Source of the DNA: Hydractinia symbiolongicarpus
Lineage: Eukaryota > Cnidaria > Hydrozoa > Anthoathecata > Hydractiniidae
Direction: 5' to 3'
DNA: 64,000 nucleotides
Assembly: GCF_029227915.1 (NCBI RefSeq)
Contig: NC_079885.1
Span: 17,433,001 to 17,497,000, forward strand
Position numbers and translations under genes: made by a program. The notes beneath the pieces are model-generated. The model had not been told where the DNA came from. It made no database searches and was given only the letters and a program-made list of their open reading frames with translations. Within the stretch, counting starts at the first letter, position 1; each line of letters starts with the position of its first letter. Of the stretch, positions 35,833 to 44,084 are shown one piece after another.

Positions 35833-37023
35833 TTATCTAAACAAATACCATATGAAATAAACTGTTGTTATAGCCATCACAAGAGCGATCTTCTCATCTT
35901 CATGTGTAGGGGTATCTTTGTGTTTATCAGTAGTAATGTGTTTATCAGTAGTACTAGTAGTAATAGTACTATGGATAGGAATATGTCTATCGGGGGTCTT
36001 TTTATCGGTAATTTGTTTATCAGAAATCTTTTTATGTGATTCAGCTGTTTTTTCAATAACATTAACCTTTCGATTAATCCCAATGGTCAGATCTTCACCC
36101 GATATTAAAATCTTGTTGTTGTAACCTACCACCCCTGTTTTAATTTTGAGATTCATGTCACTAGGTAACATATAAATGCCTTGTCCAACCGAATAATCAA
36201 CCTTACTTGAAGCGTAGTTTAACGTATCCTGATAACGTTTAATGTCCTCTTGAATATCAACTCTACGGTTAACAATGTCTTCAAGGTTGTTCATAAAAAC
36301 TCTTTGAGCCGTCAAAGCGCTTGAATCATTACCCAAGATAGAAGAACGGGATGAGGCTTGCGAACTAAGAACAAGATAAGCATACGCCCTAACACTGCTT
36401 GAAATCTTTACAAGGCCTGTTTTTGTAAAGCCATTAGATTTTTCCACAATCCATCGTGTCATGGAGTCGTCTGTGAAATAACTCAAGCCCGGAGTTGGAT
36501 AGTTTTTACGTCTTTTTTGATATGAGCTGAAAAAGTATTGACCTCTGTATTTCATAGGATTAGAATCGACGTCATATTCACCACATATTTTTAGAAATTC
36601 TTCGTTTGAATAAGGATTGTCATATTGATTAAAACTATCTTCAAAAGGTAGAGGTGTCTGCGAGCGCTTAATGATTCGTCTAATGTGATAATAGACATGA
36701 AAACGATATACCGATCTGATCATAGATCTACCTTCTTTCAGGTGTTCGGAACTGACTCCACAAGCACTTGAAGCACACCAAGTGGCAAAATTGAGTTGGG
36801 TTTGCCATAATTTAAACGGTTGTTCATTCCAAATTTTCATACGTTGTTCGTTTTGATTCAGTTCGTAATTGGTAAAAATATTAGGCAAGACAGCAGGAAA
36901 AGAGCCATTTTCGGAGACAATAATGGTCTGTTTGTATAGATCCTTCCCATCCAATATCTGAAGGTCCAGTCCTCCATTTGGCTTATAGGCCGCATTTGGG
37001 TTGTATTTGAAAATGCTATCCAT
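35833..37023 (-). CDS. Polinton structural-type protein with C-terminal membrane anchor
   Basis: About 396 residues from ATG 37023 (the open frame extends to 37047 only from GTG). The N-terminal 200 residues contain conserved-looking aromatic and cysteine segments (FKLWQTQLNFATWCASSACGV, then PGLSYFTDDSMTRW). A Thr/Lys/His-rich low-complexity linker (roughly residues 325-375) with repeated DKHIT/TDKH words follows, and the protein ends in one hydrophobic helix (ALVMAITTVYFIWYLF). There is no Walker motif and no protease triad. It is transcribed divergently from the next gene with only 38 bases between the ATGs. A virion or membrane role is inferred from position beside the capsid gene; I do not recognise a family with certainty. 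Confidence 0.75.
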   Translation of the reverse strand: MDSIFKYNPNAAYKPNGGLDLQILDGKDLYKQTIIVSENGSFPAVLPNIFTNYELNQNEQRMKIWNEQPFKLWQTQLNFATWCASSACGVSSEHLKEGRSMIRSVYRFHVYYHIRRIIKRSQTPLPFEDSFNQYDNPYSNEEFLKICGEYDVDSNPMKYRGQYFFSSYQKRRKNYPTPGLSYFTDDSMTRWIVEKSNGFTKTGLVKISSSVRAYAYLVLSSQASSRSSILGNDSSALTAQRVFMNNLEDIVNRRVDIQEDIKRYQDTLNYASSKVDYSVGQGIYMLPSDMNLKIKTGVVGYNNKILISGEDLTIGINRKVNVIEKTAESHKKISDKQITDKKTPDRHIPIHSTITTSTTDKHITTDKHKDTPTHEDEKIALVMAITTVYFIWYLFR

Positions 37024-37061
37024 TCTTTTTGATTTAAATAATTCCACTCTCTAATATAAGA

Positions 37062-37592
37062 ATGTATATCACAATAAATGACGTAAATAGTGAAAAGACA
37101 ATCTATTTGTATCACACCATATACAACGAGACCGGCAAAAAAGAAGTTGCAATCATAGAGACGTTTTCGGACAATGTTACATATGAAATCACAGCTCCAC
37201 TAAAAGTGACCATTGGAAAAGACGAAAAGTTGCTACCGAAAGGAAAATACACCGGCAGGGAGCTGAACGCATCTTTAGCGGGTGATGTCACATCCACACC
37301 ATTAATCAAAGACCCTCGAGTAATCAAAACAAATAAGCTAACCAACATAACAGAATTACATTTCAATCTGAATGAATTGGAGGATGCATTAAATCTTAAA
37401 AATGGTAGATATAGCGATAACCTGCTAACATATCATATATCTGAGTATGGTGATGTTACACATATTGAGCCAAAAAACCCACAATATAAGAAACTAAAGG
37501 GTGGTTACCTTCAATCACTTACTTTGAAAATAACTGATCAAAATGGAGATCTGGTAAAAAATCTCTGGGAACAACAGTTGTCCTTCACATAA
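37062..37592 (+). CDS. Small beta-rich Polinton protein, candidate minor capsid/penton
   Basis: 176 residues, no signal peptide or membrane segment, rich in alternating hydrophobic and Thr/Val residues that suggest a beta sandwich (YITINDVNSEKTIYLYHTIY, VTYEITAPLKVTIG). It sits immediately upstream of the probable major capsid gene on the same strand, where Polintons often keep the single-jelly-roll minor capsid protein. The assignment is by size, predicted fold and location only; no sequence motif proves it. Confidence 0.6.
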   Translation: MYITINDVNSEKTIYLYHTIYNETGKKEVAIIETFSDNVTYEITAPLKVTIGKDEKLLPKGKYTGRELNASLAGDVTSTPLIKDPRVIKTNKLTNITELHFNLNELEDALNLKNGRYSDNLLTYHISEYGDVTHIEPKNPQYKKLKGGYLQSLTLKITDQNGDLVKNLWEQQLSFT

Positions 37593-37692
37593 GAGAGACG
37601 GCAGACAATAGGTTTGAATAAAAGGTCATAGGTCTAATGAAGTATACGCTAACTGAGATAAAAGTAAAAATAAAATAAAAGTAATAACAAAC

Positions 37693-39231
37693 ATGGAATA
37701 CGGAAAAAGGTTAAATCCTGAACGTTCTCTTAGAACTGCTCATGGTGTAAAAGGCTCACACCAAAAAGTAATTGTGACACACAATCTAAGTGAGATTGAT
37801 CAAAACCAGTTACTTTTGATTAGGTTTCCTAATTTAGGTAGCGATGATGTTATTGTTCCAGGGACTTCAAAAATAAGTTTCGACGTTGAGCTCGAGTCAA
37901 AAGCCGACACGAAAAGAACATTAGTCTCTAACATTGGAAGAGCTATTGTAAAAAAGTTGGCCATCAAGTTTGAGGGTACCGAGATTTTGAGCATTGATGA
38001 CTTTGATCTTTTAGGATGCTACAGAGATTTATGGCTAACCAAGGATGAAAAGAGAAATGCAATCAGACAAGGCATCATATCCAATGATGGGTGTACGGAA
38101 AACTGTATGAAATTGAGGGTAAGCGCTTCGGATAAAGACGCATCTGATGTCTCAGACAAAGCCATTGCTGATGCATACAAAAACAAGTTCACCATACCAC
38201 TAGATTTTGAAATGTTAGATAACACGATTCCATATTATCAAGCTGGATTAGGTAATAGGTTATGTTATGAAATCACATTCAATAATTATGACAGGGTTGT
38301 ATTATCAACTCCAGCCAAACCTTCGGGTTCTGCCACGGCACCAGCACCGGATGCTAAATACAAAATAACTAACATATCTCTCGAATATGAGATTGTGACA
38401 CAACCAACCTTAGCCAGATTCATTTCAAATGAATACGAAAACATGGCTTTACTATACGACAGGTTTTTGAGACATAGACAAATAAGAGTGGATAAGTCGG
38501 ACACAACGTGGAATTGGTCATTCAATACACCTTGTAAATCTTTGAAGGGTATATTGGTTTTGTTTGAAGACGAACAAGCCTACAAACAAGATACCGGTAA
38601 GTTCTACAATCCGAAAATTAAAAAGGTATCCGCCATAGTTGAGGGTAAGCCTAACCAACTTTTTGCTCAAGATATGCAGCCGTTTGAACATTACAATGAA
38701 ATTTGTAAGTATTTTGCCGAGGGTAAACCAAAGAATGGCAATGCCAGCGAAATCAAAAAACATCTGCAATTACATGATGTAAAAGTCTCCGATTACTTAA
38801 CTAACAAATATGCTCTATGGTTAGATTTCAGAACCATAGATGAAAACTCCCTGCATGGGACCGGCCGACGGATTGAAAATGCAAGTAAGGGGATCACCCT
38901 ACAAATTGAAAAGACAGCAGAAACCGCAGAATCCCGTAAACAGAGGGAAGAATATAAAGCGGTCATGGCACAGCAGACGCCTCAGACACAGCAGACGCCT
39001 CAGACACAGCCATCTCAAGAAGACAATGCCGGAGAGGCAGAACCTACCATCGTCCCAAATGAAAAGCCTATGAACTACGCTATAGGGGGAATAATAGCCA
39101 TCGGTTTGGTTGGTGCTTATTTTGTGTATAAACAGAAAGACAATGTACTATTTGCTATAACTGGGCCTAAGGGTACCCCACCACAAAAATCCAAAACACC
39201 TGTGAGAATAAGTAAACTTGAAATGGAATAA
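37693..39231 (+). CDS. Probable major capsid protein (double jelly-roll, PY-like)
   Basis: 512 residues. The first 430 read as a soluble beta-rich protein with the sequence style of Polinton PY capsid proteins: DVIVPGTSKISFDVELES, then SNIGRAIVKKLAIKFEGTEIL, CYRDLWLT, and near the end YALWLDFRTIDENSLHGTGRRIE. Polinton PY proteins are predicted double-jelly-roll capsids that would build an icosahedral shell. An unusual C-terminal extension follows: a QTPQTQ repeat linker (residues 434-447) and one hydrophobic helix (AIGGIIAIGLVGAYFVYK) with a basic tail. The frame is intact from ATG 37693. Family call rests on my recognition of the pattern, not on a search. Confidence 0.65.
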   Translation: MEYGKRLNPERSLRTAHGVKGSHQKVIVTHNLSEIDQNQLLLIRFPNLGSDDVIVPGTSKISFDVELESKADTKRTLVSNIGRAIVKKLAIKFEGTEILSIDDFDLLGCYRDLWLTKDEKRNAIRQGIISNDGCTENCMKLRVSASDKDASDVSDKAIADAYKNKFTIPLDFEMLDNTIPYYQAGLGNRLCYEITFNNYDRVVLSTPAKPSGSATAPAPDAKYKITNISLEYEIVTQPTLARFISNEYENMALLYDRFLRHRQIRVDKSDTTWNWSFNTPCKSLKGILVLFEDEQAYKQDTGKFYNPKIKKVSAIVEGKPNQLFAQDMQPFEHYNEICKYFAEGKPKNGNASEIKKHLQLHDVKVSDYLTNKYALWLDFRTIDENSLHGTGRRIENASKGITLQIEKTAETAESRKQREEYKAVMAQQTPQTQQTPQTQPSQEDNAGEAEPTIVPNEKPMNYAIGGIIAIGLVGAYFVYKQKDNVLFAITGPKGTPPQKSKTPVRISKLEME

Positions 39232-39274
39232 AGGGATATTATTGCGATATAATAATCTCACAGTATATAATAAC

Positions 39275-39502
39275 ATGGACAAGAAAAGTATCGTCAACGA
39301 TTTATATCACGCATCGGTCGTCTGCGTTTTCGCTGTCGGCTATTCGATGCTAGGAAAAAAGGTGTTAAAAATGTCACCACCCTCAATTCAAAAGTTTGAC
39401 TTGGAAGATACCGGAAAGCTAGTAGCCATCGTCGCCGCTAGTGAAATGTCAAGGGAATACTTAATTAAGCAAAAGATTATACCTGAAACTATAAATATCT
39501 AA
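39275..39502 (+). CDS. Small Polinton protein with one membrane segment
   Basis: 75 residues from ATG 39275. The open frame could be extended to 39218 only from TTG and would then overlap the capsid stop. Residues about 9-27 (YHASVVCVFAVGYSMLG) form a single membrane helix; the rest is amphipathic with a KLVAIVAASE helix. It starts 44 bases after the capsid gene and ends two bases before the next ATG, so it is probably co-transcribed. Function unknown. Confidence 0.7.
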   Translation: MDKKSIVNDLYHASVVCVFAVGYSMLGKKVLKMSPPSIQKFDLEDTGKLVAIVAASEMSREYLIKQKIIPETINI

Positions 39503-39504
39503 AC

Positions 39505-39927
39505 ATGGCTTCAATTGCGATGATGTTGGGAGGGGCCTTAGCCAATGCTTTGGCTTTTACAGGCTCAAGCTATCTCTTTTCAAGCTTATCAAAAGACAGA
39601 ATTGATAAGGAAAGAAAGCGTCATGATCTGGCCATAGAACAATTACAAAAAGCCCAGGTTTTGTGGCAACGTAAAAGACAAGAGAGAGTAGACTTCATCA
39701 ATAAGCAGCTCAGACTTGAAAAGAAGGCCGAAGGAAAATTCATAGAGCTAAACGATGCAATGCGTGAATATAAAAAAGTGTTTGGAGATAAACTTGAACC
39801 TTTACCGCAGGAACCTGTATTGAGCGACTTTTATGCACCGAGTCAGGATCAACATGAAAGGGAATTGGCCTTTATCGCGCTAAGTATGATCGGTGTCGGT
39901 GGTGCTGTGTGGTATTTCGAAAGATAG
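39505..39927 (+). CDS. Small Polinton protein, membrane ends and coiled-coil middle
   Basis: 140 residues. A hydrophobic N terminus (IAMMLGGALANALAFTGSSYLF), a long charged helix (SKDRIDKERKRHDLAIEQLQKAQVLWQRKRQERVD..., residues about 30-85) and a hydrophobic C terminus (AFIALSMIGVGGAVWYFER). The helix and the two ends suggest a membrane-bound rod or virion internal protein. ATG follows the previous stop by two bases, which suggests one transcript with the capsid gene. Function unknown. Confidence 0.75.
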   Translation: MASIAMMLGGALANALAFTGSSYLFSSLSKDRIDKERKRHDLAIEQLQKAQVLWQRKRQERVDFINKQLRLEKKAEGKFIELNDAMREYKKVFGDKLEPLPQEPVLSDFYAPSQDQHERELAFIALSMIGVGGAVWYFER

Positions 39928-39995
39928 CAAACTGTTGCTAGGTAGCACAAAAAGTATGTTACATGATGCGTGTAACATATAATCTATACAAGGAT

Positions 39996-41273
39996 CTAAC
40001 GCTTTGTCATGAGATAGGTGTATATCAGACCTCCGATTCTAACTATCAAAGCCCACAAATTTTGACTCAACCAACCTACCGCTTCTTTCGCTCGATTGAG
40101 TATCCATGATACTATGGATCCTAATATACCCGGTAGAGCCGCAGCGGCCGTCCCCGCCAACCTTCCCAAGAGAGATCCCAACGCATTCAACTTGTTTTTT
40201 ATCCAGGACCGGAGGTCCTTTGCACTGCCCTTTTCATTATTTTGTGCGTTACCGGTGGATGACCCCCCACCCCCAGGTGACAAAGCTTCTACGAGAAGGC
40301 CGATAACCATACCAAATGCCGTTAGCACACTGACAACAGTAATACCCTGCTCACGGAATAGTGTTCGTATCTTTTCAGACAGTGTTGTATCTTTGTCAAG
40401 TACTTTGGCAATAGTCTCCTTGATGCTTTTTATTCGACTGTTAAGTATACCTTTGAGAATATCGATAATCTCTTGTCGACCTTTCAACTCATTTTGCAAA
40501 CCTTTCAACCTTTCTTTCGCTTCATTTTGTTGTTCCTCGGTCATATTTGGTGTGTTTTCCATCTCTTCCAACTTGTTTTTTTCTCTGTCAATATGCTGTT
40601 CGAGCTGAACCTTTTTTGCAACTTCATCCTGAAGACTTCCTCTTATGTGTCTCAATGATCTATCCAATCCTAGCAATTCACGCATAGGATATTCAAATAG
40701 ATCACCGGTCTGGGTTGCTTCATGGTCTACAGATTGTTTGACCAATGAAATTAAATCTTCCGTACTGTTTACCACATCCCCAGATATAGCTTCTAATTCT
40801 ACATCACTTGCTGTTGTTATTTTAGATGACGAGGGTAGTTCTTCTTGTATTTTGTTTAGCTTAGCAGCCTGTCGGGCTGTAATCTTACCTTTTGGTATGT
40901 CAAAGCCTAAATTACGCAGCCTTCTCTTGCCTAATATATCTGATATAGTACCGGTGGCCCTTAGTCTTCCATTGTTTGTCAAAGGTTCGTTTTTACCTCT
41001 GTAGTATAATTCACCATCCTTAATTTCAAAAAGGTCTGTATGTAGCACCTCAGGTTTTGACAGGGATCCTTCAGATAATCTATCATACAACACATCAACC
41101 ATTTCCCGCAAAACTCTGGTACGTTGAGTGGAACCTCCTCCGAATGATGTTTCTTCCTCACCCGGTGTGTTTATTTGTACTCGCGTACGGTCCCTGGTGG
41201 GTATGAGTGGTAAAGTTTCATCGGTACCTTCATCCGGTCTCCCATGGTCTCCAAAAGGGTCAATGTCTGCCAT
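39996..41273 (-). CDS. Polinton coiled-coil protein with C-terminal membrane segments
   Basis: 425 residues, intact frame from ATG 41273. The N-terminal third is soluble (a DLFEIKDGELYYRGKNEPLT block followed by LGKRRLRNLGFDIPKGKITARQAAKLNKI). The middle (about residues 205-305) is a strong coiled coil. The last 120 residues hold three hydrophobic stretches (TVVSVLTAFGMVIGLLVEAL; LLGRLAGTAAAALPGILGSIVSWIL; LWALIVRIGGLIYTYLM) separated by a Gly/Ser linker. It is divergent from the gene at 41317 with 43 bases between ATGs. It may be a virion membrane-penetration or internal protein; that is inference. Confidence 0.75.
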   Translation of the reverse strand: MADIDPFGDHGRPDEGTDETLPLIPTRDRTRVQINTPGEEETSFGGGSTQRTRVLREMVDVLYDRLSEGSLSKPEVLHTDLFEIKDGELYYRGKNEPLTNNGRLRATGTISDILGKRRLRNLGFDIPKGKITARQAAKLNKIQEELPSSSKITTASDVELEAISGDVVNSTEDLISLVKQSVDHEATQTGDLFEYPMRELLGLDRSLRHIRGSLQDEVAKKVQLEQHIDREKNKLEEMENTPNMTEEQQNEAKERLKGLQNELKGRQEIIDILKGILNSRIKSIKETIAKVLDKDTTLSEKIRTLFREQGITVVSVLTAFGMVIGLLVEALSPGGGGSSTGNAQNNEKGSAKDLRSWIKNKLNALGSLLGRLAGTAAAALPGILGSIVSWILNRAKEAVGWLSQNLWALIVRIGGLIYTYLMTKR

Positions 41274-41316
41274 TTTTTATTATTTAGAGGATAGTTTTTC
41301 TTTTTAATAACCTAAA

Positions 41317-41880
41317 ATGGCCGATCTTAAGATTTATCTAAATTTACCCACCGCTCCTGAGTATTCGAGTGAGCAAGACAAGTTTAACACAAATACAGTT
41401 AATTCCCAACTTGAAGAGTTGGTAAAATTACAAAAGAAATTCCGGGACAAGGAGTATAAATATAACAAAGCACTAGACCGATTAGCTATTTCACTCTACA
41501 TCTCAGAAACCTTAGCCATTTCCACCGGTATTGGTACGATAGCAACCAGTGCTACCCTTGTTGGAATTCCCATTTCTATAGGACTTTCCAGTGTATCCAT
41601 AGGTGGAGCTATATCCTGTACTATTATCTCAGCATATATTAAGAGATATCAAAAGAAATTAAATAAAGTCATGAAATTATGTGATGTTGCAACATCTGCT
41701 ATTGCTGTGTTTGAAAACTCTTTCTCACGAGCATTGAGTAATGATAATATTAGCCACATGGAATTTCAAACTTTGTGTGGTATATACTACGAAGCTCTGG
41801 AAAAGATGAGCAAAACAGATAGAAAGATGGAGAGTGAAACACGCAATCAGTTTGAAAAAAGTTTAATGGCGGAAGTCTAA
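41317..41880 (+). CDS. Small Polinton membrane protein, two-helix hairpin
   Basis: 187 residues. N-terminal soluble part with a short coiled coil (SQLEELVKLQKKFRDKEYKYNKALDRL), then a long hydrophobic, Gly/Ser/Ile-rich region of about 55 residues (LAISLYISETLAISTGIG...SCTIISAYI) that can form two membrane helices, then a basic amphipathic tail. The head-to-head pairing with the previous gene suggests shared control and joint function. Function unknown. Confidence 0.75.
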   Translation: MADLKIYLNLPTAPEYSSEQDKFNTNTVNSQLEELVKLQKKFRDKEYKYNKALDRLAISLYISETLAISTGIGTIATSATLVGIPISIGLSSVSIGGAISCTIISAYIKRYQKKLNKVMKLCDVATSAIAVFENSFSRALSNDNISHMEFQTLCGIYYEALEKMSKTDRKMESETRNQFEKSLMAEV

Positions 41881-42084
41881 AAAAGGCGTTAAATCAGGAA
41901 CAAAGTTAGTAATGTGTGCCTGTATACCACTCACATGTTTCATGTGCTATTTGAAAAATTAAAAGTAAGGCGGTTTATGACATTATGCGGCCTTACCTGC
42001 CGGCCGCCCTGCGCGATCCCCGGCACAATCATCTTTACCAGACAGGTAAAGATACTTTTTGTCATTGTCATGACTTCGTCCCCC
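41881..42084. other. Convergent spacer
   Basis: Between the stop of the plus-strand gene and the stop of the minus-strand integrase; a GC-richer patch at 41985-42025, no motif assigned. Confidence 0.4.
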
Positions 42085-43062
42085 TCACCAACCTTGCACA
42101 TAATCGGGAGGTAAATCTGTATCTTCAGGTATTAACATCAATTCCTCTTTTACAAAAGCTCGTCTGGGTCCGTCTTGAACATAGTACATTACACGGTTAC
42201 CGGGTTGCGCTATTACCTCACACAATCTATATGTGTTTTTCGACCATATTCTATCGGTTGCCCGTCTCCGCCCATCATCATGCTCTTCACCGGGTTGCAG
42301 TAGATATCTATACAAGCCATATTTAGGTAATTCTACTTCAGGTGGATAACTCTCTTGATTAACCAAAGGCACCTCTTTCATTATAATAGCATCTTTTGGT
42401 TTCATACCAATCATCTGCGTCTTTGTATCGTTTAGCCTATCAATCAGTTTATACAGATGCTTAACCCATGTAGATAATACCTTTTCCGAATCATTCAGTT
42501 CTTGGGCATCTTGTATTTTGAATAAATTTTCAGCAAGTATCTTGTTCAACGCCTCAACAAAAGCTGTGTGCGTATGCTTATATTTTGTAGTCGCTCTTTT
42601 AATTTCAACCTTATGCTTCTCCAACAATTTTGATACATCTGCCTTGAATTCTGAACCGTTTTCACATTGGAAAGTTTTCGGATAGGTTAATGGTCCTGCC
42701 TTGTAGATGTCCTCAATCATGGCGGCAACCTCTTTGGCTTTCTTACTCCTCAAAGGTCGGGCTACTTTATATCTGGAGGCAGCATCGATTCCCGACAAAA
42801 TGTACTTATATTTATTACCATACAGTATGTCACTGGGCATGTACAATAAATCGAATTGATGTAAATCATTAGGGGTGGTAACTTCATAATGTGGTCTTTC
42901 AACATGTTTTGGGGCGGGTAAATGTACTTGCCAAAATGCTTGTTTTGATAGCCACTTCTTAATCTCCTTTGGCTTGAAACCGAATCCTCTTAAATTCTGA
43001 ATAGCCTTTTGTCCTTTCCATAAATTTTGAGGTTGATAGTAAGTCTCTTGAAGTTTTGACAT
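42085..43062 (-). CDS. Polinton integrase (rve/DDE type), second catalytic Asp replaced by Glu
   Basis: 325 residues, frame intact from ATG 43062. Polinton integrases insert the element's double-stranded DNA into the genome and resemble retroviral integrases. Seen: the first catalytic Asp in HQFDLLYMP (D71); a GIDAASRYKVARPL strand; then QCENGSEF, where the expected Asp is Glu (E134, codon GAA); and the third acid in HTAFVEALN (E170), exactly 35 residues later as in a D,D-35-E core. The C-terminal half has the GRRRATDRIWSKNTYRL and PDYVQGW segments. It is on the opposite strand to the polymerase. Asp-to-Glu at this position normally weakens or abolishes catalysis in related enzymes, so the enzyme may be inactive although the frame is whole. 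Confidence 0.9.
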   Translation of the reverse strand: MSKLQETYYQPQNLWKGQKAIQNLRGFGFKPKEIKKWLSKQAFWQVHLPAPKHVERPHYEVTTPNDLHQFDLLYMPSDILYGNKYKYILSGIDAASRYKVARPLRSKKAKEVAAMIEDIYKAGPLTYPKTFQCENGSEFKADVSKLLEKHKVEIKRATTKYKHTHTAFVEALNKILAENLFKIQDAQELNDSEKVLSTWVKHLYKLIDRLNDTKTQMIGMKPKDAIIMKEVPLVNQESYPPEVELPKYGLYRYLLQPGEEHDDGRRRATDRIWSKNTYRLCEVIAQPGNRVMYYVQDGPRRAFVKEELMLIPEDTDLPPDYVQGW

Positions 43063-43140
43063 GTTTTATTTATGCACACCTTTATTTATCTCCTTTTTGT
43101 TATTATGTAGTAAAAGTATTTTTACTGATTATATATAAAG

Positions 43141-43473
43141 ATGTCTGACGTGGCTACTCAAACTGATCTACATTGTGATACCACCGATGGTGGTGTACCC
43201 GACTACAAATTAATGAAACTCAAAGAGTTGAGAGAAGTGGCTAAATCCCGTGGGATTAAGTATATTTATGGAATGAATAAAGCTATATTGCGTGAGGTGA
43301 TTGCGAGGAATGATATTGATCCATCCTACACCATCGACCTAGATAGCAAAAAAGAATGGTATGGATACTGTTCCAACTGGAGGGTAAACAACAGAGAAGC
43401 ATATCTAAGATCTCAAAAACGTTATAACGATAAGAGATCTTCCAAAAGGTTATTAGACCCAGAACGGTTATAA
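43141..43473 (+). CDS. Small SAP-like motif protein (first of three)
   Basis: 110 residues. After an acidic N terminus comes MKLKELREVAKSRGIKYIYGMNKAILREVI (about residues 28-57), a helix-turn-helix of the SAP/LEM/Rho-N type known for DNA or chromatin binding. The C terminus is basic and aromatic (WYGYCSNWRVNNREAYLRSQKRYNDKR). It is divergent from integrase with 78 bases between ATGs. Function unknown; nucleic-acid binding is inferred from the motif. Confidence 0.65.
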   Translation: MSDVATQTDLHCDTTDGGVPDYKLMKLKELREVAKSRGIKYIYGMNKAILREVIARNDIDPSYTIDLDSKKEWYGYCSNWRVNNREAYLRSQKRYNDKRSSKRLLDPERL

Positions 43474-43524
43474 AACCATCTTAAAGATTCATAAAATCGT
43501 ATATCACAAACCAATATGACTTCA
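43470..43524 (+). promoter_or_regulatory. Duplicated leader/promoter in front of the RING gene
   Basis: TATAAAACCATCTTAAAG...GTATATCACAAACCAATATGACTTC matches 44030-44084 in front of the next SAP-like gene at about 80 percent, including TATAAAA and the start codon context. The conservation across two otherwise diverged genes suggests a shared promoter or leader. Confidence 0.5.
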
Positions 43525-43951
43525 GCAATCACATACATTAGAGAACACAATATTAACTATGATCTTTTAGGGGTCCCCGAATTAAGAGACCGAGCGAGGT
43601 ACCTTGGCATACGTGGATATTCGTGGCTCGGAAGGTCCGAGCTTATCGAATTTATCGAATTATTGAGACTTAGACCCGGACCCCCCAGACTGGTACCGGC
43701 GCCGATACCAAATGGATCAGCACCGATACCCATGTATCCAATCGATGAGTATAATGTTGATACCTTGGATGAATCGGAAAAATGTATAATTTGCTATTCG
43801 AAACGAAAGGAAGCAACTATTGTTCATGGGAACACCGGGCATTTTTGCTGCTGTTTATCGTGCGCATCTATATTGAAATCGGGGTTGGGGGGGGGATAAA
43901 TGCCCCATATGTCGCGCATCCATCGATCTTGTCATTAGACAATATAATTGA
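43516..43951 (+). pseudogene. SAP-like plus RING-finger protein, frameshifted in a poly-G tract
   Basis: The open frame 43516-43899 gives 127 residues: a SAP-like motif (VPELRDRARYLGIRGYSWLGRSELIEFIE, about 20-48), a proline-rich linker, and the first part of a RING finger of the IAP/MDM2 kind (CIIC at 90-93, then HGNTGH and FCCCLSC). The frame then meets nine G residues (43887-43895) and stops at TAA 43897-43899. In another frame directly after the G run the missing second half follows: CPIC (43901-43912) and a short tail to TGA 43949-43951. Such RING proteins are ubiquitin ligases. The break could be a mutation, a sequencing slip in the G run, or slippage used for expression. Confidence 0.75.
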
Positions 43952-43973
43952 TTTGTTGGGGTCAGATTGTTTT

Positions 43974-43997
43974 TTTGTTACTCACGCGAGTAACAAA
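43974..43997 (+). terminator. Hairpin after the RING gene
   Basis: TTTGTTACTC and GAGTAACAAA are perfect 10-base inverted arms with an ACGC loop, 22 bases after the shifted-frame stop codon. It may act as an RNA 3' end or stability element; this is inference from position. Confidence 0.35.
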
Positions 43998-44029
43998 TGT
44001 TATGAATCTTTTTTTTGGTTTCACGATTG

Positions 44030-44084
44030 TATAAAACCATATTAAAGGTCCACATATAGTATATCACAACCCGATATGACTTCG
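44030..44084 (+). promoter_or_regulatory. Duplicated leader/promoter, second copy
   Basis: TATAAAACCATATTAAAGG...AGTATATCACAACCCGATATGACTTC, the counterpart of 43470-43524. Both copies end at the ATG with the same first codons, so the gene start and its leader were duplicated together. Confidence 0.5.

Noticed and set aside
35918-36124. Val/Leu/Ser-rich plus-strand ORF
   Set aside because: Shadow of the Thr/Lys/His-rich linker of the minus-strand Polinton gene.
37024-37047. GTG start for the 396-residue Polinton protein
   Set aside because: Non-ATG start unlikely; the in-frame ATG is at 37023. Likewise 39218 (TTG) and 44496 (GTG) are not real starts.
40096-40608. 170-codon plus-strand ORF, Ser/Phe-rich
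   Set aside because: It is the antisense shadow of the 425-residue coiled-coil gene.
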